NCBI RefSeq assembly: GCF_000935025.1
Contig: NZ_CP010836.1
Location: forward strand, 1,798,001 to 1,862,000
Reading direction: 5' to 3'
From: Sphingomonas hengshuiensis
GTDB lineage: Bacteria > Pseudomonadota > Alphaproteobacteria > Sphingomonadales > Sphingomonadaceae
Length of the DNA: 64,000 nucleotides
Below the pieces are notes generated by a model. The model made no database searches. It was given only the letters and a program-made list of their open reading frames with translations, and was not told the origin of the DNA. Both the position numbers and the translations under genes were made by a program. This document shows positions 54,117 to 62,728 of the stretch, one piece after another (the first letter of the stretch is position 1; each line of letters opens with the position of its first letter).

Positions 54117-55175
54117 ATGGCCTTTCAGACCGACCACGCGCTCGCCCCGGCCAGCGTCCACCTCCTCCACGACGCAGCGAGCGGGCTCGACGGCGTGATC
54201 GTCCTCCACTCGACCGCGCTCGGGCCCGCTGCCGGGGGCTGCCGGTTCTGGAGCTATCCCGATCGCGAGGCGATGATCGCCGATGGCTGCCGACTTGCCG
54301 AGGGGATGAGCTACAAGAATGCGCTCGCCGATCTGCCGCTGGGCGGGGGCAAGGCAGTGCTGCGCCGTCCCGAGGGCGATTTCGATCGCACCGCGCTGTT
54401 CCGCGCCTTTGGCCGCGCCGTCGAGTCGCTGCGCGGCAGCTATGTCACTGCCGAGGATGTCGGCACGCATGTCGAGGACATGACGGTGGTGCGCGACCAT
54501 AGCCGGCACGTCGCGGGGCTTCCGCTGCGCGGCGACCGGCCCGGCGGCGATCCCTCGCCCTGGACCGCGCGCGGCGTATTCCTGTCGATGCGCTATGCCG
54601 CCGAGCGCAGCCTGGGGCGGCCGCTCTCCGACTGCACGGTCGCGGTGCAGGGCGTCGGCGCAGTCGGTGCCGCGCTGGCCGGGATGCTGCATCGCGCCGG
54701 GTCGCGGCTGATCGTCTCGGACGTCGACGCCCGTGCAGCAGCGCGCGTCGCGATCGAAACCGGGGCACAGGTGGCGAGCGTTTCCTCGATCCTGTCGGCG
54801 CGCGCGGACATCTTCGCGCCGTGCGCGCTGGGCGGCGTCCTCCGGCACGACACCGTGGGCAAGCTCAAGGCCAAATTGGTGTGCGGCGCGGCCAACAACC
54901 AGCTCGCCGAGCCCGCCGATGGCGACCGGCTGGCCGACCGCGGCATCCTCTATGCCCCCGATTATGTCGTCAACGCCGGCGGGATCATCAACGTCGCCGC
55001 CGAATATCTGAGCTGGTCGAGCGAAGAGGCGGCGCAGCGCGTCGAAGCGACGCCGCAACGGCTGGCGCAGGTGCTCGACTATGCCGCCGCCACGGGCACC
55101 GCGCCGCACGACGCCGCCGACCGGCTCGCGCGCGAGCGCATCGCTGCGGGCCATGCCGCGCGCCGCGCCGCCTGA
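54117..55175 (+). CDS. Leu/Val/Phe-type amino-acid dehydrogenase
   Basis: A 352-residue member of the Glu/Leu/Phe/Val dehydrogenase family. Catalytic region: GMSYKNALADLPLGGGKAV, with the two key lysines of this family. GPAAGGCRFWSY is the conserved substrate-side segment. The NAD domain has VAVQGVGAVGAALAGML and VSDVDARAA. The length suits leucine or valine dehydrogenase (about 350-365), not glutamate dehydrogenase (over 400). It reversibly deaminates branched-chain or aromatic amino acids to 2-oxo acids. The divergent Lrp regulator fits this role; exact substrate is uncertain. Confidence 0.9.
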   Translation: MAFQTDHALAPASVHLLHDAASGLDGVIVLHSTALGPAAGGCRFWSYPDREAMIADGCRLAEGMSYKNALADLPLGGGKAVLRRPEGDFDRTALFRAFGRAVESLRGSYVTAEDVGTHVEDMTVVRDHSRHVAGLPLRGDRPGGDPSPWTARGVFLSMRYAAERSLGRPLSDCTVAVQGVGAVGAALAGMLHRAGSRLIVSDVDARAAARVAIETGAQVASVSSILSARADIFAPCALGGVLRHDTVGKLKAKLVCGAANNQLAEPADGDRLADRGILYAPDYVVNAGGIINVAAEYLSWSSEEAAQRVEATPQRLAQVLDYAAATGTAPHDAADRLARERIAAGHAARRAA

Positions 55176-55180
55176 TCGCA

Positions 55181-55405
55181 GTGAAACTCTCGGTCCACGG
55201 CGCGGGTTCGCCCGAGCTGCCGCTGCGCGTGCTGGGCCTGCTCGCGCAGCAGGACGCAGTCGTCGAGCGTGCGGCGCTCGAATTGCGCGACGGATGCTAC
55301 CGCATCGCGCTCGACACCGCGCCGGTCGCGGCGGACCGCAGCGCGCTGATCCTCGCCAAGATCCGCGCGATGGTGCTGGTCAGCGCGGCGGAGATGCAGG
55401 ATTAG
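55181..55405 (+). CDS. Small ACT-like protein
   Basis: A 74-residue protein from a GTG start 5 nt after the dehydrogenase gene. The pattern LPLRVLGLLAQQDAVVERAALE, then strands with YRIALDTAP and an ending ILAKIRAMVLVSAAEMQD, resembles the beta-alpha-beta-beta-alpha-beta ACT fold, as in the small acetolactate synthase subunit IlvM. It could be an amino-acid-sensing partner of the dehydrogenase. No convincing ribosome-binding site is visible, but translational reinitiation is possible at this distance. The call is tentative. Confidence 0.55.
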   Translation: MKLSVHGAGSPELPLRVLGLLAQQDAVVERAALELRDGCYRIALDTAPVAADRSALILAKIRAMVLVSAAEMQD

Positions 55406-55440
55406 TTCGCTGAAATTGTCAGCTGGCCCAACTAAAGCTA

Positions 55441-55533
55441 CCGTCATGCTGAACTTGTTTCAGCATCCATCGTGCAACAAGCTGCGAAAAAGCAAGTTGT
55501 GGGTTGGATGCTGAAACAAGTTCAGCATGACGG
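55441..55533. repeat. Perfect 29-bp inverted repeat
   Basis: The 29-nt arm at 55441-55469 is matched without error, in inverted orientation, by 55505-55533; a 35-nt spacer (55470-55504) separates them. Each arm also contains an internal near-palindrome (TGCTGAAC and TTTCAGCA). It lies between the ACT-like gene and the end of the convergent XRE-cupin gene, so it may terminate both transcripts. The arms follow the same pattern (TCAT..CTGA....TCAG..ATCCA) as the element at 21141-21233. Confidence 0.85.
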
Positions 55534-55547
55534 GGACTAAAGCAACG

Positions 55548-56183
55548 TCACGCCGCAGCGTCTCCGTGCAGGCTCATCAGCGAGTCCATCAGCCCTTCGT
55601 CCGCGCTCGAACACACGCCGAGCACCAGCGCCTCCTCGCATCCTTCGGCCACGACATAGGCGTGCCCCATCGACGAATCGATATAAATGGTCTCGCCCGG
55701 GCCCAGCACCACCGGATCGTAGAATTCGGTGTGGACCTCGATCCGCCCCTCGATGACGTAGATGAATTCCTCGCCCTGATGCCGGACGAGATCGCCGAAC
55801 TCGCGGGCGCTGTGCGCGCGGATGCGCGTGACCAGCGGGATCATCCGCTTCCGGCGCAAATCGGTGCAGAGGTAATGATAATCGTAATTGGGCGTGGTGA
55901 CGCGCACCGCCTGCTCCATCGTGCCCAGGCTGCGACGACCCGTCACGCGGACGACATTATCCTCGGACCCTTCGGCAAACAGGTCCGACATGCGGATGTT
56001 GAGCCGCTGGGCCAGTTGCTGGAGCTTGTCATAGGTCAGCGTCAGCCGGTCATGCTCGACCTTGGACAGCGTCGAGACCGGAATGCCCGACTTGGCGCTC
56101 ATCTCCTTGAGCGTCCAGTCGTGACGCGCACGGATACCGCGCAGCACCGCACCCAGCGTCGGCTTGGAGGCGCTATTTGCCAT
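55548..56183 (-). CDS. XRE-family regulator with C-terminal cupin sensor domain
   Basis: A protein of about 211 residues. The N-terminal XRE helix-turn-helix is LGAVLRGIRARHDWTLKEMS then GIPVSTLSKVEHDRLTLTYDKL. The C-terminal cupin (about 125-195) has HQGEEFIYVIEGRIEVH and LGPGETIYIDSSMGHAYV. This class often controls amino-acid or polyamine catabolism, with the cupin binding the inducer. A GTG at 56186 directly precedes the chosen ATG 56183. It is divergent from the serine-hydrolase/DgcA genes and is the likely regulator of the whole 56-64 kb block. Confidence 0.9.
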   Translation of the reverse strand: MANSASKPTLGAVLRGIRARHDWTLKEMSAKSGIPVSTLSKVEHDRLTLTYDKLQQLAQRLNIRMSDLFAEGSEDNVVRVTGRRSLGTMEQAVRVTTPNYDYHYLCTDLRRKRMIPLVTRIRAHSAREFGDLVRHQGEEFIYVIEGRIEVHTEFYDPVVLGPGETIYIDSSMGHAYVVAEGCEEALVLGVCSSADEGLMDSLMSLHGDAAA

Positions 56184-56199
56184 CACTGCCCATCCGCGT

Positions 56200-56230
56200 T
56201 TGACAATTTTCTAATCAGGATCATTATGTC
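56200..56230 (+). promoter_or_regulatory. Promoter/operator of hydrolase-DgcA transcript (shared motif copy 1)
   Basis: A consensus -35 TTGACA (56200-56205) is followed 16 nt later by CATTAT (56222-56227) as -10. The stretch between contains TTCTAATCAGGA. The whole 31-nt segment matches the one at 59351-59381 at 22 of 31 positions, with the first 21 positions matching at 17. It lies between the XRE-cupin gene and the hydrolase gene, so it is a likely site for that regulator. Confidence 0.65.
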
Positions 56231-56318
56231 CCTATCGGGCTAATAGATGTAGCTCATTGATAGGGATTCGCGCAGGTCGCTGCAACCGTCCGCGCGGACA
56301 ATGCAAAAGGGGATCGCG

Positions 56319-58322
56319 ATGCGTTCGTTTCGCAGGCTGATAATCGCGCTGATGGCGGTGCTCGTGCTACCGTTCACCACCCAATTGTTCGCACAGGGGC
56401 CGGTGCCACAGGGGCCCGCCCCCAAAGCCTCGGCGCCCGCTGCGGCCTCCGCGCCCCCCGCGGGCCAGGCGACCCGGAACCCGCCGCCGCTCGACGCCAT
56501 AGATCTGGAGACATGGCTCGACGGCTTCATGCCCTATGCGCTCGAGCGCGGAAGCATCGCGGGCGCCGTCGTGGTCGTCGTGCGGGGCAACGGCACCGTG
56601 CTGCAAAAGGGCTATGGCTATGCCGACTATGCCACGCGCAAGCCGGTGTCGCCCGACGCCACGCTGTTCCGCCCGGGCTCGATCTCGAAGCTGTTAACCT
56701 GGACCGCAGTGATGCAGCAGGTCGAGGCGGGCAGGATCGACCTCGACAAGGACGTGAATTCCTATCTCGATTTCACGATCCCGGCGTTCGACGGCAAGCC
56801 GGTCACGATGCGCAATATCATGACGCACACCGCCGGGTTCGAGGAGTCGGTGCGCCATCTGATCACCAGCGATCCCAAGGCGGCGCTGCCGCTGGGCCGG
56901 CTGGTGAAGGTCACGCTGCCCCAGCGTGTCTTTGCGCCGGGCACGACGCCGGCCTATTCCAACTATGCCACCGGCCTCGCCGGCTATATCGTCGAGCGCG
57001 TCAGCGGCATGTCGTTCGACGCCTATGTCGAGCAGCGCATCTTCGCCCCGCTGGGCATGACCCGGTCGAGCTTCCGCCAGCCGTTGCCCGATGCGCTCAA
57101 GCCGCTGATGTCGAGCGGCTATCCCGATGTGAACGATAAGGCCAAGCCGTTCGAGATTGTCGCCCCCGCGCCCGCCGGCAGCCTCTCCTCGACCGGCGCC
57201 GACATGGGCAAGTTCATGATGGCGCATCTTACCAACAACGGCGTGCTGATGAAGCCCGAGACGATGCGGATGATGCATGATTTCCGCGCGCCGGGGATCG
57301 GCCCGCTCAACACCATGGCGCTGGGCTTTTACGAACAATGGGTCAACGGCCAGCGTTCGATCTCGCATGGCGGCGACACCCAATGGTTTCACAGCGACCT
57401 GTGGCTGTTCCCGGAATCGGATGTCGGCCTGTACATCTCGATGAACAGCAGCGGCACAGAAGGCGCGGCGCATGCCGTACGCAGCGCGCTGTTCCACAAA
57501 TTCGCCGACCGCTATCTGCCCGGCACCGATCCGATCGGCAAAGTCGATGACGCCACCGCGCGTCAGCACGCCGCGCTTCTCGCCGGCAATTATGTCAGCA
57601 GCCGCGGCTCGTTCACCAATTTCCTGAGCGTGCTCAACCTGCTGGGCCAGTCAACCGTAACCGTTGGCGAGGATGGCAAGATCGCCTTCCCCGCGCTCGA
57701 TGGGCTGAGCGCCGGCGCGCGCGACTGGGTCGAAGTCGCGCCATTCGTGTGGCGCGACACCAACACCGGCGAACGCCTCGCCGCAGTCGTGAAGGACGGC
57801 AAGGTCGTGCGCTTCAGCGTCGATGTCGGCTCGCCGTTCATGGTGTTCGAACCCGCGCCCGCGGGTCTCAACACCGTATGGCTGGTGCCGGCACTGCTGC
57901 TCGCGCTCGGCATCATCCTGCTCGCTGCGCTGGCATGGCCGGTGCGCGCGCTGGTCCGCCGCAGCTATGGCCAGAAGCTCGCGCTCCAGGGGCGTTCGCG
58001 GCTCGCCTATCGCCTGTCGCGCGGCTTCGCCTGGCTGGTGCTGGCGGCAGTGGCGGGATGGATGGGCCTCATCGCCGCCTTCTCGGCCGATCTCGGATCG
58101 ATCGGCGGCCCGCTCGACTGGCTCATTATCCTGCTGCGGGTCATCAGCCCGATCGCAGCGATCGGGCTCGTCGCATCGAGCGGCTGGCTGTTGTGGCTCG
58201 CCTTTGCGAGCAAGCGCCGCTGGACCGCCAGGCTCGGCGCGCTCCTGCTGCTGCTCGCGGGGCTGGTGGTGCTGTGGGTGGTGGTCTCCAGCCACCTCTA
58301 CGGCTTCAACATGGTCTATTGA
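56319..58322 (+). CDS. Membrane-anchored serine hydrolase, beta-lactamase/DD-peptidase fold
   Basis: A 667-residue exported protein. Signal peptide about 1-25; a Pro/Ala-rich linker; a class C beta-lactamase-type domain (about 65-430) with Ser121-I-S-Lys124, Tyr213-Ser-Asn and an HGG triad in SISHGGDTQWF; a small beta domain; and four or so C-terminal membrane helices (from about 525). Relatives include D-aminopeptidases and D-Ala-D-Ala carboxypeptidases. ATG 56319 follows AGGGGA; an ATG at 56301 would add six residues. It overlaps the racemase gene by one base (TGATG). Its role may be hydrolysis of D-amino-acid peptides at the outer face of the inner membrane, which is inference from context. 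Confidence 0.87.
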   Translation: MRSFRRLIIALMAVLVLPFTTQLFAQGPVPQGPAPKASAPAAASAPPAGQATRNPPPLDAIDLETWLDGFMPYALERGSIAGAVVVVVRGNGTVLQKGYGYADYATRKPVSPDATLFRPGSISKLLTWTAVMQQVEAGRIDLDKDVNSYLDFTIPAFDGKPVTMRNIMTHTAGFEESVRHLITSDPKAALPLGRLVKVTLPQRVFAPGTTPAYSNYATGLAGYIVERVSGMSFDAYVEQRIFAPLGMTRSSFRQPLPDALKPLMSSGYPDVNDKAKPFEIVAPAPAGSLSSTGADMGKFMMAHLTNNGVLMKPETMRMMHDFRAPGIGPLNTMALGFYEQWVNGQRSISHGGDTQWFHSDLWLFPESDVGLYISMNSSGTEGAAHAVRSALFHKFADRYLPGTDPIGKVDDATARQHAALLAGNYVSSRGSFTNFLSVLNLLGQSTVTVGEDGKIAFPALDGLSAGARDWVEVAPFVWRDTNTGERLAAVVKDGKVVRFSVDVGSPFMVFEPAPAGLNTVWLVPALLLALGIILLAALAWPVRALVRRSYGQKLALQGRSRLAYRLSRGFAWLVLAAVAGWMGLIAAFSADLGSIGGPLDWLIILLRVISPIAAIGLVASSGWLLWLAFASKRRWTARLGALLLLLAGLVVLWVVVSSHLYGFNMVY

Positions 58323-59329
58323 TGCCTGCGCCGGACACGCAGGGACCGACGCTCGACCTTCGGGTCGAGCGTTTTCCCTATCACAAGCCGTTCCGCATCT
58401 CGGGCCATGTCTTTGCCGAAACTGCGGTGCTCGTCGCCACGCTGTCGCAGGGCGCACATCGCGGTCGCGGCGAAGGCGCCGGGGTCTATTATCTGGGCGA
58501 CGACGCAGGCCATATGCTGGCCGAGGCAGAGCGGGTGCGCGGCGCGGTCGAAGCCGGGGCGACGCGCGACGATCTCCAGCACCTGCTCCCGCCCGGCGGC
58601 GCGCGCAACGCGCTCGACTGCGCCTTTTGGGAGTTGGAGGCGCAGCAGGCGGGCACGCCCGTATGGAGGCTCGCCGGGCTCGATCGGCCGCGACCGCTGC
58701 GCTCGACGCTGACTTTGGGGGCGGACACGCCCGAGGCGATGGCGGCAGGCGCGCTGGCGATCGACCGGCAAGCCCCGGTGAAGCTCAAGCTGACCGGCGA
58801 CCTTGCCGACGATATCGCGCGGCTGGCGGCGGTGCGCGCGGCGCGACCCGAGGCGTGGATCGGCGTCGACGCGAACCAGGGCTATGCGATCGAGACGCTG
58901 CGCGCGCTGTTGCCGGTGCTGGTCGAACACCGCATCGCGCTGCTCGAACAGCCGCTGGCGCGCGGTCGCGAGGCCGATCTCGACGGCCTCAAACGCCCCC
59001 TGCCCTTTGCCGCCGACGAAAGCGCGGTGACGTTCGCCGACACCGCCGGGCTGGTCGGGCGGTTCGACGTCGTCAATATCAAGCTCGATAAATGCGGCGG
59101 CCTGACCGAGGGGCTGGCGATCGCGCGGCAGGCGCGGCGGCTCGGGCTCGAGGTGATGGTGGGCAACATGATGGGGACCAGCCTGTCGATGGCGCCTGCC
59201 TATCTGCTCGGCCAGCTTTGCGACGTCGTCGATCTCGACGGCCCGACCTTCCTCGCGCGGGATCGCACCCCCGGTGTCCGCTATGCCAATGGCCAGATTC
59301 ACTGCGCCAGTGACATTTGGGGCGCATAA
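58322..59329 (+). CDS. dgcA: DgcA-like N-acetyl-D-glutamate racemase / dipeptide epimerase (enolase superfamily)
   Basis: A 335-residue mandelate-racemase-type enzyme. The KxK acid/base motif is VKLKLTG (Lys154, Lys156); metal ligands are Asp183 in GVDANQGY, Glu209 in LLEQPL and Asp232 in AADESAVT; the second base is in VNIKLDKCGGLTE (254-262). It has the layout of L-Ala-D/L-Glu epimerases, which share these motifs. The DUF1611 (DgcN-like) gene nearby at 61673 matches the published D-glutamate route in which DgcN acetylates D-Glu and DgcA racemises N-acetyl-D-Glu. Dipeptide epimerase activity is the main alternative. Confidence 0.85.
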   Translation: MPAPDTQGPTLDLRVERFPYHKPFRISGHVFAETAVLVATLSQGAHRGRGEGAGVYYLGDDAGHMLAEAERVRGAVEAGATRDDLQHLLPPGGARNALDCAFWELEAQQAGTPVWRLAGLDRPRPLRSTLTLGADTPEAMAAGALAIDRQAPVKLKLTGDLADDIARLAAVRAARPEAWIGVDANQGYAIETLRALLPVLVEHRIALLEQPLARGREADLDGLKRPLPFAADESAVTFADTAGLVGRFDVVNIKLDKCGGLTEGLAIARQARRLGLEVMVGNMMGTSLSMAPAYLLGQLCDVVDLDGPTFLARDRTPGVRYANGQIHCASDIWGA

Positions 59330-59350
59330 TCAATTCATTTTCTATAAGGG

Positions 59351-59381
59351 TTGACAGTTCTCTGATTAGGACAATAGTCTC
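59351..59381 (+). promoter_or_regulatory. Promoter/operator of TonB receptor-DgcN transcript (shared motif copy 2)
   Basis: TTGACA (59351-59356) with AATAGT 16 nt downstream (59373-59378). It contains CTGATTAG, the exact reverse complement of CTAATCAG in the copy at 56200-56230, at the same place. The match suggests both transcripts answer to one regulator. It lies 91 nt before the receptor start. Confidence 0.65.
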
Positions 59382-59471
59382 ACATCAGAGACGAGAGCGA
59401 TATAGGCGTCTATGGGCGATGTTCGCCACTTTCGCCGCCGCTCGCCGGCCAGCACCTTGGGGGAACAAGTC

Positions 59472-61667
59472 ATGAAGCAGGCACTTTGGATCGCATCCAG
59501 CGCACTCGCCCTCGCCGCCTCCCAACCCGCGCTCGCCCAGGACGTGGTGGCGCGCGATCCCGACACCATCGTCGTGACGGCCCAGAAGCGCGAACAGGAC
59601 CTGCTCGACGTGCCGCAATCGGTGTCGGTCGTATCGGGCGCCACGCTGGAACGGCAACAGGCAGTGACGTTCCAGGACTATGCCAAGCTCATCCCCGGCC
59701 TCCAGCTCGAACAGAGCAACCCCGGCGAGGCCCGCATCGTCCTGCGCGGGATCAACACCGGCGGCGTCGCCTCGACGGTATCGACCTATATCGACGAAAC
59801 CCCGTTTGGATCGTCGAGCGGCCAGAATAACGGCGCGATCCTCGCGGGCGAGTTCGACACGTTCGACGTGACCCGGATCGAAGTCCTGCGCGGCCCGCAG
59901 GGCACGCTATACGGCGCCAGTTCGCTCGGCGGCGTGGTGAAGTTCGTGACGAACCTTCCCGACACCGCCGCAACCGAGGGCCGCGCCCGCGCCACCATCG
60001 AAACCACCGAGGGCGGCGACCTGTCCTATATGGGCCAGGCGATGCTCAACCTGCCAGTGTCCGAGAAGCTCGCGATCCGGGGGTCGGGTTTCTATCGCTC
60101 CTATGGCGGCTATATCGACTCGATCGGCACCGGCGGCTCGGACGTGGCGGAGAATATCAACGGCTCCAAAAGCTATGGCGGCCGGCTCTCGGCGCTGTTC
60201 GTGCCCACCGAGACGCTGTCGGTTCGGCTCAGCGCGGTGCTCCAGGATTTCGACAGCAAGGGCGGCAGCGTCGTCGACGCCGATCCGGCGACCTTGGCGC
60301 CGCTTTACGGCCTGACCCAGTCGCAGTTCGTTCCCGAATTCACCAAGGTCAAGTATCGGCTGTACAACGGCACGCTCAACCTCGACCTGGGCGGGGCCGA
60401 GCTGCTGTCCTCGACCAGCTATGCGGTGCAGGACGTGACGCTGCGCGACGACCTGACCACGCCCTATGGCGCCGCGCTGGGGGTGCCGAGCGACATCGGC
60501 ATGGCCCAGATGACCAACCTGACCAAATGGACCCAGGAAGTGCGCCTGCAATCCCCGACGAGCAGCAGCGTCGAATGGCTGGTCGGCGGCTATTACACGC
60601 ATGAAAAGGGCGGCATCTTCCAGCGGATCGACTTGCTGACTCCGGGCACGCTGTCGGTGGACCCGGCGATGCCGCAGGTCGCCGATATCTTCACGACCTC
60701 GACCTATCAGGAGGTCGCCGGCTTCGGGAACGCAACCGTCCATCTCGGGCCGCGCTTCGATCTCACGCTGGGCGGGCGGTACAGCCACAACAAGCAGTTC
60801 GCGGATCAGGGCGGCACCGGTCTCCTCGCCCCCGAGGCGCTCGATTCGCGCTCGTCGGAGAATGTCTTCACCTGGTCGGGCGCCGCCAAATATTCGGTCT
60901 CCGACACGGCGTCGCTCTATGCCCGCGTCGCCAAGGGTTTCCGCCCCGGCGGCCCCAACCTCCTGCCACCCGGAGTGCCCGCGGGCACCCCGCGCACCTA
61001 TGGCTCGGACTCGCTGATCAGCTATGAAGTCGGCGTGAAGGCCCAGACCGCCGACAACAGTTTCTCGATCGATGCGGCAGCGTTCCATATCGACTGGACC
61101 GACATCCAGCTCTTCACCGTGATCAATGGCTTCGGCCTCAACGCGAACGGAGGCAAGGCCAAGAGCGAAGGGTTCGAATTCACCGCGACGCTCCGGCCCA
61201 CGCGCGGCTTCGTGGTGGCGTTCAACGGCGCCTATACCCGTGCGCGGCTCACCAGCGACACCGATCCCAATGTCGGCGGGCTGGCGGGAGATCCCCTGCC
61301 GTTCACCCCGGAGTTCAACTGGAACGTCAACGCCGATTATAGCTGGACGCTGGCGGGCGAGACCGAGGCGTTTGTCGGCGCCTCGCTCCGCGCGCTATCG
61401 AAACAGCGCGCCAATTTCGACGCCGGCTTCGGCGCCGCGTTCGCGCTCGATCGCCCGACGCTGCCTGCCTATGAAGTGATCGACCTGCGCGCAGGCGTCG
61501 ACTTCGGGCGCTTCACCCTCGACGTCTATGCCAAGAACGTCGCGAACAGCCGCGGCGTGACCGATGTGACGACCGGCGGCGGTCTCCCGGTGGCGCCCAA
61601 CGGCGCCATCACCACCGGCATCGTCCGTCCCCGCACCTTCGGCCTTTCCCTCGGCGCGGGGTTCTGA
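59472..61667 (+). CDS. TonB-dependent outer-membrane receptor
   Basis: A 731-residue receptor. Signal peptide about 1-23 (ending ALAQ), a TonB-box-like DTIVVTAQKREQ, a plug domain (VPQSVSVVSGATLERQQ; RIEVLRGPQGTLYGASSLGGVV) and a 22-strand barrel with terminal Phe (SLGAGF), as required for assembly. It brings substrates above the porin limit into the periplasm using TonB energy. There is no iron-uptake gene nearby; its place in the DgcA/DgcN block suggests a peptide or muropeptide cargo, which is inference. ATG 59472 was chosen because it gives the signal peptide directly. Confidence 0.92.
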   Translation: MKQALWIASSALALAASQPALAQDVVARDPDTIVVTAQKREQDLLDVPQSVSVVSGATLERQQAVTFQDYAKLIPGLQLEQSNPGEARIVLRGINTGGVASTVSTYIDETPFGSSSGQNNGAILAGEFDTFDVTRIEVLRGPQGTLYGASSLGGVVKFVTNLPDTAATEGRARATIETTEGGDLSYMGQAMLNLPVSEKLAIRGSGFYRSYGGYIDSIGTGGSDVAENINGSKSYGGRLSALFVPTETLSVRLSAVLQDFDSKGGSVVDADPATLAPLYGLTQSQFVPEFTKVKYRLYNGTLNLDLGGAELLSSTSYAVQDVTLRDDLTTPYGAALGVPSDIGMAQMTNLTKWTQEVRLQSPTSSSVEWLVGGYYTHEKGGIFQRIDLLTPGTLSVDPAMPQVADIFTTSTYQEVAGFGNATVHLGPRFDLTLGGRYSHNKQFADQGGTGLLAPEALDSRSSENVFTWSGAAKYSVSDTASLYARVAKGFRPGGPNLLPPGVPAGTPRTYGSDSLISYEVGVKAQTADNSFSIDAAAFHIDWTDIQLFTVINGFGLNANGGKAKSEGFEFTATLRPTRGFVVAFNGAYTRARLTSDTDPNVGGLAGDPLPFTPEFNWNVNADYSWTLAGETEAFVGASLRALSKQRANFDAGFGAAFALDRPTLPAYEVIDLRAGVDFGRFTLDVYAKNVANSRGVTDVTTGGGLPVAPNGAITTGIVRPRTFGLSLGAGF

Positions 61668-61672
61668 AAGTC

Positions 61673-62728
61673 ATGAGTATGCGCGTATCCCTGTCTGCAC
61701 CCGTCGTCGCCGATGACGGTTTGACCCTGCCACAGCCCTATCTGCTATTCCTCGGCGACACGACCGAAGCGGGCTTCGCCAAGACCGCGCTCGGCCTGGT
61801 CGACTGGGCGGGGGACCGCTGCGTCGGCGAACTGGCGGTGGACGGCTGCACGGTCACGACCGGGCTGCCGCTTATGTCCCCGGCAGAGGCGCGGGCGGCG
61901 GGTGCGCGGTCGCTAGTGATCGGTGTTGCCAACCAGGGCGGGGTGATCGGCGATCGCTGGATCGCCCCGCTGGTCGAAGCGATGGAGGCCGGGCTCGACC
62001 TGATCAGCGGGCTTCACCAGCGGCTGGGGAGCGTGCCCGCGCTGGCCGATGCGGCGCGGCGCACCGGGCGGCGGCTGATCGATATCCGCACGCCCCCGTC
62101 CGCGATCCCGATCGCCACCGGGCGCAAGCGCGGCGGCAAGAGGCTGCTGACCGTCGGCACCGACTGCGCATTGGGTAAGAAATACACCGCGCTCGCGCTG
62201 CATCGCGCCTTCGTCGCGCGCGGAGCCGACGCCGATTTCCGCGCGACCGGCCAGACCGGGATCATGATCGCGGGTGGCGGCATCCCGATGGATGCAGTGG
62301 TCTCCGATTTCGAAGCGGGCGCCGCCGAGATGCTGAGCCCCGATGCGGCGCCCGGCCATTGGGACGTGATCGAGGGTCAGGGATCGATCTATCACCCCGC
62401 CTATGCCGCGGTGTCGCTGGGCCTGCTCCACGGCAGCCAGCCCGATGTCTTCGTGGTCTGCCACGACCCGGGCAGGACGATGGTGCTGGGCCTTAGCGGC
62501 TATGCCCTCCCCTCGGTCGAGGACGTCATCGACCTCACCATCCGCCTGGGGGGCCGCACCAACCCCGCGATCCGCTGCGGCGGGGTCAGCTTCAACACCG
62601 GCCGCTATGCCGAGGATGAAGCCGAGGCGCTGATGGCTGCCGAGCGCGATAGGCTGGGTCTGCCCGTCGCCGATCCGATCCGTGGTGGCGCGGCGTTCGA
62701 CGCTCTCGTCGCGAACTGCCTCGCATGA
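61673..62728 (+). CDS. dgcN: DgcN-like D-glutamate N-acetyltransferase (DUF1611)
   Basis: A 351-residue DUF1611 protein. The C-terminal two-thirds has a P-loop-like GTDCALGKK (162-170) followed by YTALALHRAF, FRATGQTGIMIAGGGIPMDAVVSDF, GQGSIYHPAYAAVSLGLLHG and VVCHDPGR. DgcN from marine Proteobacteria is reported to acetylate D-glutamate, the first step of a D-Glu catabolic route finished by DgcA. Older annotation calls the family ATP-binding or EBNA-1 nuclear-protein-like. Start 61673 or 61679 are both possible. It overlaps the transporter gene by ATGA. Confidence 0.85.
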   Translation: MSMRVSLSAPVVADDGLTLPQPYLLFLGDTTEAGFAKTALGLVDWAGDRCVGELAVDGCTVTTGLPLMSPAEARAAGARSLVIGVANQGGVIGDRWIAPLVEAMEAGLDLISGLHQRLGSVPALADAARRTGRRLIDIRTPPSAIPIATGRKRGGKRLLTVGTDCALGKKYTALALHRAFVARGADADFRATGQTGIMIAGGGIPMDAVVSDFEAGAAEMLSPDAAPGHWDVIEGQGSIYHPAYAAVSLGLLHGSQPDVFVVCHDPGRTMVLGLSGYALPSVEDVIDLTIRLGGRTNPAIRCGGVSFNTGRYAEDEAEALMAAERDRLGLPVADPIRGGAAFDALVANCLA

